Source: Morinoia aosen
Lineage: Eukaryota; Arthropoda; Malacostraca; Amphipoda; Talitridae
Reading direction: 5' to 3'
Length of the DNA: 64,000 nt
Assembly: GCA_030386875.1 (NCBI GenBank)
Contig: CM059560.1
Span: 41,582,757 to 41,646,756 of the forward strand
A model generated the notes under the pieces. That model was given only the letters and a program-made list of their open reading frames with translations. It searched no databases and had not been told where the DNA came from. This document shows, piece after piece, positions 24,701 to 36,611 of the stretch (positions within the stretch are counted from its first letter, which is position 1; each line of letters opens with the position of its first letter). Position numbers and translations under genes: made by a program.

Positions 24701-26343
24701 GAAAAGTTTGAAAAACTGGATGAGTAATTCAAAGTCAACATAAATATCCTCAGTTTTCAATCATATGTCGTGGAGATTAATATTTAAGAAAAATATGAAA
24801 GTAAATGAGACATTTTATTTTGTGTTAATCAGACAGTACTCAATTTGACTCCTCTGTGTTGAGCTATACCAAATGAAAGAAAATATGTGTACAAATCGGC
24901 AAACCCATCAAGAGAAAGGAGAATTGTTGGATAAAAAAGGATGAAATTAGAAAATGAACAGAAAATTAGGGTTCAGGCAAGAGTACAGCTCGATCGGCCT
25001 GACTGCCTCCTCATAGAAAATCCTAAATAGCAAAAGAATTCCCTGTTCCTCACCATGTCCTCACCTTAATATCATGGTACTGTTCTCTCCGACCATAGAC
25101 GATCAGACAAGGAACGGCTAAAAGAGTTAGGTGCACAAATCAACACGGACCTGCGTCTGTTTCCGTTACTACAAGTCAGTAGAATTGTAAAGTTTTAGAT
25201 GGTCATAACTGTCATATTCAAGCTTACAAAAATACCTAACAAATGCATGACGTACGAGTTTTAATATTGTTGGGATTTATCATCATATCTCAATACCTGC
25301 ATGAATTATTCAAAATTTTGAAGCACTTAGGTTCGCCTCAGAGGCCCACAATCTTATTTGTTTAATAACAAAAACAGAATTGAACACAGCCATGTCAGTC
25401 GAATCGACATGTGCACTGGGTGAGCTATGCCAAATAATGCTGCAACGCCGATCAATCGTCGGTGACAGCAAAACTGGACTCGCACAACAAGGTGTGTTCA
25501 TGGTACGTAGTTGAGTGGTCTGTCAACATCATCATTTGGGCGAGGCCTTATCTGTGCCCTGCGCCGTGCAGATCAACGTTGCTCTATTGATCTTATTTCG
25601 GTGACCCAATGATGCGCCAGGAGCGTGTATGGACATAGCATCCAAACATCGACGCTTTATCGGAAAGTGGAGTTGCATCTTTGTTCATTAACAGCTTAAA
25701 TATGTGTGCGGATATGCAAAGCTTTTACACAGGCAACGTGTTTCGTGAAGAAAATCGGGCAATGCAGTTTGCATGCTTTGGAAATACTTGTTGCAGTTCT
25801 TCTGGAGAAACGGTAACAATTTTCGAAGAATGAGGTGAGAGCAAATTATGTTTGAATAATTGCACCTTTTTTGTTTAAATCGCGTGATTCATTCACGTGC
25901 AATCGCATGAAACAGAGAGATTTTGACACACCTGTGTGCGTCAAAAAGTTCTCCACGAAAATGTAACTTCATATGGGGTAAATCCCTTTTGACCGCATGT
26001 TCAAGAGCATAGTTAAATCACATATTCTGGTTAAAAACTGCAAATAATTGGCAGAATAATTCTAATGTACTCCTAATCAGCTGTCATTCGAGCACGGAAT
26101 TTTTAGTTACAAGAATTATAACAGAATTTGTTTTCAAAAACTGTTGCAAGAATGTTTCCTGACGAAGAGTGACGACTTGTTCAGAGTTAGCGAAAAATAT
26201 AACGCTCAATATTTCTCAGTATAGGAGAAATTGGCAGTCACACAAGTAATTCCTCGGGAACTGAAAGATAGTTTTTTCTTTGAATGAGTATAAATGTTGT
26301 ATTTACTCACAATTACTGAAAAATAGATACGTGGAACAATTGC
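21781..26343. other. no gene seen
   Basis: No exon or repeat recognised. The 102-codon ORF at 22187-22495 and those at 22585, 24306, 24555 and 25310 lack recognisable motifs. A possible last dac exon following the alternative donor at 27127 was looked for here by eye without success. Confidence 0.5.
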
Positions 26344-27030
26344 GCTGACTAAAATCACTACTCGCTTACCAAAACCGCAACTCGCTGACTAAAACCCCAA
26401 CTCGCTCACTAAAACCTCAACTCGCTCACTAAAACCTCAACTCACTGACTAAAACCATAACTCGCTCACTGAAACCCCAACTCGCTGACTAAAACCCCAA
26501 CTCACTGACTAAAACCACAACTCGCTATCTAAAACCACAACTCGCTGACTAAACCACAACGCACTGACGAAAACCACAACTTGCTGACTAAAACTCCAAC
26601 TCACTGACTAAAACCACAACTCGCTGACTAAAACCCCAACTCACTAACTAAAGCCACAACTCGCTGACTAAAACCACAACTCGCTGAGTAAAACCAAAAC
26701 TTGTTGACTAAAACCCCAACTCACTGACTAACACCACAACTCGCTGACTAAAACCCCAACTCACTGACTAAAACCACAACTCGCTGACTAAAACCCCAAC
26801 TCACTGACTAAAACCACAACTCGCTGACTAAAACCCTAAACCACTGACTAAAACCACAACTCGCTGACTAAAGCCCCAACTCGCTGACTAAAACCACAAC
26901 TCGCTGACAAAAACCCCAACTCGCTGACTAAAACCAGAACTCGCTGACTAAAATTCCAACTCACTGACTAAAACCACAACTCGCTCACTAAAACCTGAAC
27001 CCAGTGACTAAAACCACCTCTCACTTTGGA
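26344..27030. repeat. 20-bp minisatellite next to dac exon J
   Basis: About 34 copies of a 20-bp unit, AAAACCACAACTCGCTGACT, with CCACAACTCG and CCCCAACTCA variants alternating in places as a 40-bp dimer. The phase stays fixed over long runs. It ends about 80 bp from the exon J stop codon, so it lies in the dac 3' UTR if that stop is used, or in an intron if the alternative donor is used. Confidence 0.95.
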
Positions 27031-27109
27031 ATACTCGGTCGTCTGCTACAGGAAGTTCACACAAAAATTTCCCTCCTTGCTGAGGTCTCCACCCGGCAGC
27101 CGCGCCACT

Positions 27110-27561
27110 TCAGGCACCAGTCTCACCTGTGCTGGAGACTGCAGGCGGTCGCACGTCCAGCTCTGGTGAGGACTTCGGGCTGACGCGGTGGGGCTCTTTC
27201 TTTGGGGACGACACCGACGTGGGCGGGAGGTGGAGGCCCATGCTGTTGGGGCATCCCCCTCCTGCAGTGGAGGTGAGAATGCCTCCCACCCCCAGCGAGC
27301 TCCCCCCACTTGCAGCTGCCATGACAGCTGCAGCTGCTGCTGCAGCGGCGACAGCTGCCGAAGGTCCTCCCGAATTGATGTTGTTGGTCTCGGGTCCTCC
27401 GTTTAGGAGGCCGTTGCCTCCGACGCCCGCCGGGTTGCCGCCGTTTTGGCCTCCGCCGGTGGACAAAGAAGGAGATGTGGCGGTCAGACCGCCGCTCGCC
27501 GACACCACAGCGGCCACTGCAGCCGCCATCGCCGCATTTCGGCTCTCCTGAGTCAACGTCT
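27110..27561 (-). CDS. dac: dac exon J: poly-Ala/Gly-rich C-terminal tail (terminal or with alternative donor)
   Basis: Residues 558-707. The acceptor is tgtatcttcgcag, then (G)AG ACG TTG. It begins ETLTQESRNAAMAAAVAAVV, continues with Gly/Asn-rich sequence, a run of nine alanines at about 628-636 within a longer Ala-rich block, and a Ser-Pro tail (SVSSPKKEPHRVSPKSSPE). Read through, it ends GETGA and TGA at 27110-27112. A canonical donor, ACAG|gtgaga after 27127, would keep the same 1-1 phase and lead to a further exon, so the terminal status is uncertain. The TLTQE start fits the segment after DachBox-C. Overlapping ORFs on both strands are GC-rich shadows. Confidence 0.86.
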
Positions 27562-30500
27562 CTGCGAAGATACAACGAACCATTTTCGATGACGATGCAT
27601 TTGAAGGAAGTAACGTTTTCACCTACATTGGAATGAAGTATTTTGATTTCTCTGAAGATTAATTTCTCGGTACGCAGTGTAGTCAGAAAAAAGCACGTTC
27701 GCCTGTGAACACAATGAAATAAAGAGAGTAATACATAAATGAGGCAAGGGTGTCTACTTCTTAAGCTTGTTCAGAAGTCGTCCTTCACGACCGGTTGTAA
27801 TAGCTTTTTCACATCGACTCGCTCACCGCTGCCTTCGGCAATTAACTTCGTACACTCGAAACTAACACATGCTAGGTACCGTGCGACTCTCTCGTAGCTG
27901 AAATGCATTCTCATGCGCTCATTGTGTTTCGAGACGACCTTGAGCAAATGCGCAATGTAGCCTCATGTCCAGGTTTGCCTCAAGGACGTTGAATTGTCTA
28001 CAACACAAATTAATTGATTTTAATTTATCCACAATATTCGACTGTCGTGGAACCAGTTTTTGTCAACTTGTGCGTGCGAATCGAGTGAAGTCCTTTTTAC
28101 GCGTACCATTAACGTGAGAAAATCGTCGAAATAAACTTGGTGTTTTATGATGTCGGTATATTGTGTTAATTTTTGCGAGTGACTTGATCATAATATTAGA
28201 TAAATTCATGAAAAGATTTTCATCAATTTTCTTTTCTGTCTTGATTGATAATGTTCGTTTGAATGTTCATATTGAAGTCCATTCAAATCAACCTATGTTT
28301 TTGAGGTACAGTAAAAGACTTGATGTGCTAAAATATTTTGATACCCCTGCGTGTGAGGAAAAGCATTGTCATTTCAAACATAAATCCCAGAAAAGACCGA
28401 ATGAACATCATTAAGTAATTTAATTTAAAGCCAGTAACACTGAATGAAAAAATATGTTTTACGCTCCACTGGCAACGCAAAAATTTTATTTGTATTCAAG
28501 TATTTCAGAACTATAACTCCTGAGAAAATGTTATTTTATGGTCTCTCAGTATAGGGAAAGTAATATACAAACATTTCAAACCTTTCTTCGAGAGTAGATT
28601 TCGTATAAACTCTTTCCAGTTTCACAATAGTCTTGGAAAAAAACGACCCACTCGAATCCAAATTCGTTTACTTGAAAACTTCAAAATTCATTAACTTTGA
28701 ATTTTTAAAAAAGAAATTTATAAACTTCATTATGGTCACAGTTTTACGTATCTGTCACCAACCATTGGTGCATCGCTTTTCTCATTGCCTATTTCAATCA
28801 TCAATACAAAGCTTTGCAGCAGTTCATTTCATATGAATATGGAAAAGAACTCTTTACTGACTTGAACTTTATCTTCGATCAGTGAATCCTTCGCAAGACG
28901 AAAACCAAGTTCGACAGCATCGACCATGTCACCCTCAGCCTCCGATTACAGGGGAGATTTAAATTAAAAACTTCCGTTACAGGAATGACAAAGGGTGACG
29001 TTCGGCCCCGGCAAGAATTAATCTGCATTAAAGAATGTAGCCCCGGCAAAGTGATGGAACTATCGGGCCAGAAAGTTTGTACGATAACTCCGAGTTTTCG
29101 GAGAGTCATGAGTCTTATACGTAGACAGGATACTTTCCGGTTGATTATTTATTTTTACTTCTTAAGACCGTGAGTAACAATTGGGTGTCCCAAAGCAGAT
29201 ATTAAATCAGTACCAATGCCTGATCATTGGTGAACAATACTGAATGGTGCGACTTATGACAAGAAAAGCGCTGAAAAGTACCTAATTTAGAGCAACGTGA
29301 ACGCAGATTTTTTCACCTTCAAGAAAAAGAATGCTCGCAAGAAGCCAATAAAAACTTGCAGTTGAGAGATCGAGTTCATAAAATGCGGATTAATAAAATC
29401 AGTTCGCTGGAGCGCAGCAATTGAGACGGGAGAACCTTGCAAGGGTCTACAAAAAAGTTTGCATTCGACTTTTGATTGTTCTTTGCTGAATTCATTAAAG
29501 AGAGCGCCTGTGAAAAGAGCGTTCTAATTGAGCAATCTTAACTGCACCATTCCGGCAGGAAAACGGACTGGGAGCGTGGGTCGAAGAAAAAAATACACCT
29601 GAGGTGGAAATTGAATTCTTGATTATGTGAAAAGTGCATTCAGTGCGTAAAGTGTGAATTTTAGCCACGGAGGATGAAAAATTGAGTTCCATTTGCAAGC
29701 TGCAAATGATAGTGCAAGTTAGCACGTAGAACTGCATTTAGCGCAAATAGTACATTCCATCTCATGACACAATATCCAGTAACAATGGAATTATCTTCAT
29801 CGATAAGACATGAATTTAATACCAGAGTAAAATATTATAACGGCTTATAAACATAAATAACTTCAACCTTCATCAAGAGACATAAAAAAAGAACACGAAC
29901 ATCGATCGGTTCATCGAAAAACTTGACATTTTTTGGACATTTGTCAGCGGGCGACTTGTATGTATGGAAATTAGGCTTCTGCTCCCATTCCTTAAATGGG
30001 ATCGAATTACGGAGATTTTTTACCTATTTTGAAAACTCAACGAAAATGAAAGGAATAGGGTTCTGAGAAATAATTCAACCGATGTGTGCTGTGCGAAGTT
30101 TCTCGTCCACAAAATTCAAATGAGTATTTAATTGAGATACTCCTTGTCCTATAAACTCAGTAAATCAGTCGGGCAGAGAGTAACCAATGGTGATGTACAT
30201 CTGCCAAATGAAATGTTTCAAGACCCAAATATTTGCAGAGCAATTTAAATAATTAGGCAGAGATTGAAGATATTATACGGAGGAACTTTTCAAAACAAAA
30301 ACTGAATTAAGTGTTGAGAATATTTGAACATTTATTTACAATTTAAATACTGATAATAACTAAAATATTAAATCAGCTTTAAAAGTGAGCAAAAGTTCAC
30401 TTCCTTCCAGTCTACTACCTTGAATTTCGATGAATTTACTCATATACCTGCAAACTCACATATTTTTTAATTATTTCTCAAAATTCTGTAAATTTCTGGA

Positions 30501-30654
30501 ATATCCCGAAAATTTCTGCTGAGTGGAGTAAGGCTTGACACGGACACCAGAAAAGCAACACTTGATAATTCAACTATCAAAAAAAAGGCTACTCATCACT
30601 AGTTACCTGACTGTGCCTAGCTTTGATACGTTTCTTTGTATTAGTTATACCAAC

Positions 30655-31372
30655 GATACTGAAGGCACTATGCTGAGACTATACAGGAGACTATACGTGT
30701 TATGACACTGTGCTAAGACTATACATGAGACTATACGTGTTATGACACTGTGCTAAGACTATACATGAGACTATGCGTGTTATGACACTGTGCTAAGACT
30801 ATACATGAGACTATACGTGTTATGACACTGTGCTAAGACTATACACGAGACTATGCGTGTTATGACACTGTGCTAAGACTATACACGAGACTATGCGTGT
30901 TATGACACTGTGCTAAGACTATACACGAGACTATGCGTGTTATGACACTGTGCTAAGACTATACATGAGACTATGCGTGTTATGACACTGTGCTAAGACT
31001 ATACATGAGACTATACGTGTTATGACACTGTGCTAAGACTATACATGAGACTATGCGTGTTATGACACTGTGCTAAGACTATACACGAGACTATGCGTGT
31101 TATGACACTGTGCTAAGACTATACACGAGACTATGCGTGTTATGACACTGTGCTAAGACTATACATGAGACTATACGTGTTATGACACTGTGCTAAGACT
31201 ATACACGAGACTATGCGTGTTATGACACTGTGCTAAGACTATACACGAAACTATGCGTGTTATGACACTGTGCTAAGACTATACACGAGACTATGCGTGT
31301 TATGACACTATGCTAAGACTATACATGAGACTATGCGTGTTATGACATTATGCTAAGACTATACAAGAGATT
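30655..31372. repeat. 40-bp minisatellite, about 18 near-identical copies
   Basis: A unit of 40 bp (ATACAYGAGACTATRCGTGT then TATGACACTGTGCTAAGACT) repeats in exact register. Differences are mostly C/T and G/A at two sites (Y and R). It lies in the 8.9-kb dac intron between exons I and J. High homogeneity suggests recent amplification. Confidence 0.96.
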
Positions 31373-32189
31373 ATTTAACCTAATCTGATATCAGTATTTC
31401 TCTAGAATGCATTCTAAACTCATGCATTCAGCAGCATTTTGAACTTACGATTCATTCAGTCATGCATTCATTTTAGAAATTTAGAAGTGTGCAAATGTTA
31501 TTTCAAATATGTGTATAACTTGATGTTCTTTAAATTAGTTTTTATCAGAGAGCATTCTATAATTCTTCTTGTAATTTTAATTAATTTATATGTATCTATT
31601 TATTGGTTTAATCTACCCCCATGTTTCCTGGGAGGGGTTGAATCATTCACTTATGACATTGTTGTTCTCACTCACACTTCTAATGTAATAACTCATTCTG
31701 CATACAATTATCTAACATATCTCTCGCTCTCACTCCCTCTCTTTGCTCCAGAAAGCATATCTGTTCGTGTTTGAACGTGCAGAAATGATCCTATTTTACC
31801 CTCTTTATTTCATAACGCAGTATTTGAAAATAAAGCTCGTTACTTGACCGTGTATGCCTCACAGACCGACATCGTTTATTTTTTATAATAAAAATCCATG
31901 AAGAATTACGTTATGGGATTTTCATCAGCTCAAGTTAGTAACTTCTTTTTCTCTGTTAAAATAAACAACTCAATGCATCACCTTCACGCTGTGGAGATTC
32001 TCTCGCCAAAACCCCTATCAGTACTTTATACTTAGTCACTATTGCTATGCGGATACTCATCTACAGATATACGGATACAATGCATCGATTTTTTTATGCG
32101 TGAATCATGAATGAGAAAACGTGAATCATATGTAGTAACGATTAGTATGAATTAAAATTAATCATTTGCTTTCAAACCCTAAAGAAATA

Positions 32190-32272
32190 CGAAGAAATAA
32201 CAGTCTGCTATTGATGCAGAAATAACAGTCTGTTATTCCTGAAGAAATAACAGTCTGCTGTTGATGCAGATA
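32190..32272. repeat. ~27-bp repeat, three copies
   Basis: AGAAATAACAGTCTG occurs three times (about 32192, 32218, 32242), followed by CTATTGATGC, TTATTCCTGA or CTGTTGATGC. It lies within the exon I-J intron. Confidence 0.85.
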
Positions 32273-34384
32273 TATTGCTGGAGATGTCTACGCTGTACGT
32301 CTCCAGCCCGGCGCCAGGCCTGTGATTATGACGATGTGAACAGAAAGAGCTCCTAAGAGGATCGCCTGAGCTCAGCAATTTATTCCTAGTAATGAAATGA
32401 GCGGGACCGCGACGCCGCAATTCCGCTTTGTTGTACTCGGGAGGACGCCGCAGCGCTGCTGCTCATTTGCCGCCCCTGATAAAGCGGTATCATTTGCGCC
32501 TCAAAGCCACAGCTCAGCTTTATTTTCACAATAATATTAAAAATCTCATTTTGACTGAGCTAGACCCGGTTTGAGTAGGTTTTTTCCATGTCCGCCAAAA
32601 CACAAAGCTAATAAGAAATGTAACGTTTTAAAATGGGTGGTAAACGAAGCTTTTGACTTTTTTAGCAAGCTCAGTCGTCATCCTATACGGAATGCCCTGC
32701 TGATAGAAATGCTCTAATTGTAGATAAAAAAATTCTCCGTTGCATTTTTCAGAAAAATATCCTGCACGCCGTGAAACTAGATTCAAATATATGAACTGAG
32801 ACAGACTAAACTTTGCCACAGTAATCTGTACTGACTGCATTTTGGCAGTAAGCGGTACTAAAATTAATTAAGCTTTTTTGCCTTTTTTCAAAGCTAAATT
32901 ATCATTCTTAAAACATATAACGCAATTCTCAATGGAACTGTTGACCATTTATGGTGTGCATTTCCACTTTGTATTTCAAGTTACAGTATCGTAGCAAAAG
33001 AGACTAGAACAGTACGCTTGTGATCGTGCACTCATACCTAGCTTAGTCAAAAACTGAAAATTTAGAAAAACGCATGCAGACATTTGCTGCAAGTTCTCTC
33101 GTCCCAAATGGTGTCAAAGCCCTGAAAAACAAAAACCAATCGAATAAGGTCAATGAAGGAAGAACTTTAAATTTTTTACGGGCTGACATGTACCCTGGAC
33201 ATACAAGAGGATGCAGAGCAGCGAGCAAACCTCGTGACCTAAACACGCTGTCTTCTCATGTCCTTCTGTCAAAGTCCTCTCGAAAGCAATACGTAAATGA
33301 TGCCAGATTTTTGTGCAAATTGAGGAGAATCATTAAGGATCCAGGAAATTTTTAGGGAAACTCAACCCTGAAATGGAGGGGCGTTGAGGAAAAATTGGCC
33401 CCGAGGGAGGTCCGATGTCCTTACAGGGATCATTGAGGGAGAACTTATAAAGTTGTGCAAGGCTTGCCATTACGTTCTGAAGACATCATCTATTAATTAA
33501 CAAATTTTAAGCAGAGTATATATGAATAAAAATATCGTAGCGAATGATTTAGTGTAATGATACTTTGATGTTTCACGATAATGATTTGAAAAACATTAAG
33601 CAGGTTAGACGATCTTTACTGAAGCCTAATGGTTCATATCGAGTTTTCCAATAATTGAGTTACGTAAATCTACGATAAGTGAGAACCCAAGGAGTCGGTG
33701 AAGGGATGTGAGGATTCAGATGGGTTAGTAGGAAATTCCTTCAGTTAAAGTTTCCATTTCTTACGGATTTTCTTTTCTTACAGCAGGCAGCGAAAATGTC
33801 AGTATGATGTGTTCAGTGTGCCCGGTTTCACGTGGGAAAAATGTTATTTTGTACAAAGTCTCCATGTATATTTTGTTTGTAACTCACATCTAGTTCTTTT
33901 CATTATGTTTTTATACAAACAAACACAAACGTAGTTAATCTTGATCTGTTATCATTGATTGTTATTATTGATCTGTACTTTGCCATATTACCCTCCTCGA
34001 GGCATTCTACTTCTTTAAATAAATATAAATTAGAAAGCGTAAAATATACGAAATTTCGTGTTCCTGAAATTAAGTACGGTAATGATATTTGTTTGACAAA
34101 TTTAAAATAACCGACCGGTTACTACGGAAATTAAATTATTAGATCAAACAATTAACTTCTACCGGGAAGAAGCAATTCCTGAGTAAAAATCGCCATTGAA
34201 TTATGCCAGGAAAAACGCTGTAAAGCCGTTGCAGGGCAGTCACTTGTGCACGTCCGCCATTCACTCGCGTTTTTTTGCCATGAAACATTTATAAATTTAA
34301 CTATTTATTTCGTCTTTTATTGACTTTGAAGTACACCCACTTTGAATTAACGTGTCTATAAATCAGCTTTGTCCCACCTACTAG

Positions 34385-35056
34385 TCTGCAGTTAGTCTTG
34401 CCTCCAAGTCTGCGAATCGGTCTTGTTCCCTCGTCAGTCAGCAAATCGAACTCATTAATTGTGTCTGCAAGTCTGCGAATCAGACTTGTTCCACCCGTCA
34501 GTCAGCAAATCGAACTCATTAATTGTGTCTGCAAGTCTGCGAATCAGACTTGTTCCACCCGTCAGTCAGCAAATCGAACTCATTAATTGTGTCTGCAAGT
34601 CTTCAAATCAGTTTCGTCTCAACTGCTAGTCTGCAAGCAAGTCTGCAAATCGAACTCAGTCTGCGAGTTTAAAGTCGAACTCATTGTGTCTGCTAGTCTG
34701 CAGATCAGTTTCATCTCACCTGCTAGTCTGCAAGCAAGTCTGTAAATCAATCTCGTCTCACCTACGAGTCTACAAATCGAACTCATCCCGTCTGCAAGTC
34801 CGCAAATCGGTCTCGTCTCACTTTCGAGTCTACAAATCGAACTCATCCTGTCTGCAGGTCTGTAAATCGGTCTCGTCTCACTTTCGAGTCTACAAATCGA
34901 ACTCATCCCGTCTGCAGGTCTGTAAATCGGTCTCGTCTCACCTGCTAGTCTGCAAGCAAGTCTGTAAATCAATCTCGTCTCACCTACGAGTCTACAAATC
35001 GAACTTATCCCGTCTGCAGGTCTATAAATCGGTCTCGTCTCACCTGCGAGTCTGCA
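34385..35056. repeat. composite minisatellite, 64-bp then 60-bp units
   Basis: The left half has 64-bp units (ATTAATTGTGTCTGCAAGTC at 34454, 34518 and 34582). The right half has 60-bp units (TACAAATCGAACT at 34771, 34831, 34891). Both derive from a shorter GTCTGCAAATCGG-type monomer. Stop-poor units give spurious ORFs on both strands (34398-35140). Confidence 0.92.
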
Positions 35057-36144
35057 ACGATAAGACGTGAGCAAAGAAAGGCAGGAAAAGAGCAGTTCCG
35101 AAGAAGGCTTAATTAGGCGCAGGATCGATGATAGGCCCAAAAATGCTGCAAACTTTGTCAGAACGATTGCTTAATTGCAGGAGTGTTGTTGGACGCTACC
35201 TCTTCATTTGTTACAGCGCGCAAAACTTCTTCCTCGAGCGTAAGGAGTTTCGGAAAAAAACTCTTTTGTCAGGTGCGATCGAGAAGAAATTGAAACAGAG
35301 TTTTGATCGGTATTTTAGAAGTCGCTAATTACAAATACTGATTCTTTGACGAACTTGAATGTACGGGCTGAGTTGCAATTAGCTCGGAATAAGTGTATAG
35401 GGATAAGTTTCTAAAAGTCAGCATGTAAAAGAAACGCTAAAATAATCTCCACAGCAATCACAAAGTTGTCTGTTCGGTCTCCTTTGTTATAATTATTTGA
35501 CTGCTGTTCTCCCCAGATGTGGGAGCAAAAAATTTCCTAAGATAAATATTTGTGTTTTTCAATTTGAATGTATTCTTGGAGAGTGAACATCTTTACTGCA
35601 TATTTTTCTCTTATTGAAAAATTTTGTTGGCTCATTTTCCTGAAACTAAAATTGGGACTTTTTCTTGCCGGTTACGTTTATGGAGGGGAAAATATTCGCG
35701 CCGCTGGCAGAACAAGAATCTATCTTATCACTTAAAAGAGTAATATAAGTTTTGAACATGCATGATATGTTCAATATTGGATTGAGAAAAAGAATTTTCC
35801 AACATAGTGAACGTTGCTTTTCCAGCACTGTAATTCATGATGAGAGGATAAATAAAGAGAATCATAAATAAGTCTTGTTTGTTCTAAAGAATGTAAATAT
35901 TCAGTCAAACAGCTCATAAAATGTCGAATTTTTAAAAATTATTATTTCCAAGAAGCTTTCAAAAATTATTATATCCTGTTTCCATTGGAACTAAGCGACT
36001 TCCTTGAGAAGCAAAATAACTCAAGAAACAGCAGACTAACATAAAAAAATACTTTTCTCTCAAAGTGGACAAACTTGTTTAAGAGTTTGCGAAACTGCTG
36101 TAAATAATAAGCTAGACGAATGAGCGTGAAAACACAAAAGAGGT

Positions 36145-36210
36145 GTCACTGAAAAAAGATAACACATAACACATTTCAGATAACACATGAGAGGTGTCAC
36201 TGAGTAACTA
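36145..36210. repeat. short direct duplication
   Basis: AGAGGTGTCACTGA occurs twice, about 50 bp apart, with a GATAACACAT-type motif repeated between the copies. It lies about 230 bp downstream of the exon I donor, inside the intron. Confidence 0.7.
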
Positions 36211-36438
36211 ACACCCACGCTACTAAGCAAGAATCAACAAGTTATCTCTTTAAGTGCTCCTAGATTTTATCGTTTCCTTCAATGAATTCCTGAGTTAGGA
36301 ACTTAATCGTCGATGTTTTATTACTTATCGTTACCTTGCCGTGAGTAAATTCCTTGAGTGAGGCGCTTCGCTTTCGACCTGGTTTTTACGCGTCCACCTC
36401 GCGTTAGGTATGAACGAAGGAGTAAACTCAATACACAC

Positions 36439-36564
36439 CTGACGATTTGAGCAGCTCCTTGACGCCAGGCTCATATTGCGACAGTCGCTTCAACTTCTCC
36501 GTGAGTTCTTCCTCCAGGCGTCTCCGCGCCCGTCGTTCTCTCTTCAGCCGCTTCTGGTACAACT
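36439..36564 (-). CDS. dac: dac exon I: basic end of DachBox-C
   Basis: Residues 516-558, 126 nt. The acceptor is gtctctccgcacag, then (G)AG TTG TAC CAG. It encodes ELYQKRLKRERRARRRLEEE and LTEKLKRLSQYEPGVKELLKSS, with donor G|gtgtgt. The KRLKRERRARRR block matches the KRLKKEKKAKRK block of Dach proteins and is a plausible nuclear localisation signal at the end of the coiled coil. It is phase-symmetric (1-1). A 21-bp array starts about 48 nt upstream of its acceptor. A plus-strand ORF at 36447-36644 is its shadow. Confidence 0.95.
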
Positions 36565-36611
36565 CTGTGCGGAGAGACGGAAAGCACCTGAATTTTGATG
36601 AATTGTTGCGT

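Larger units (their letters stand above)
27562..36438 (-). other. dac: dac intron I-J (8.9 kb)
   Basis: Bounded by the exon I donor G|gtgtgt and the exon J acceptor cttcgcag. It holds the 40-bp, 27-bp and 60/64-bp repeats and the short duplication at 36145. I found no extra exon; unexplained ORFs at 28985, 31439 and 33074 are not recognisable. Both neighbouring exons are phase 1, so a symmetric cassette exon could be hidden here. Confidence 0.7.

Noticed and set aside
27129..27551. 140-codon plus-strand Pro/Ala-rich ORF
   Set aside because: Antisense shadow of GC-rich dac exon J.
30655..31372. Possible CRISPR-like regular repeat
   Set aside because: The 40-bp units are contiguous with no unique spacers, and the context is eukaryotic.
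34398..35140. ORFs on both strands over 34.4-35.1 kb
   Set aside because: Artefact of the 60/64-bp minisatellite.
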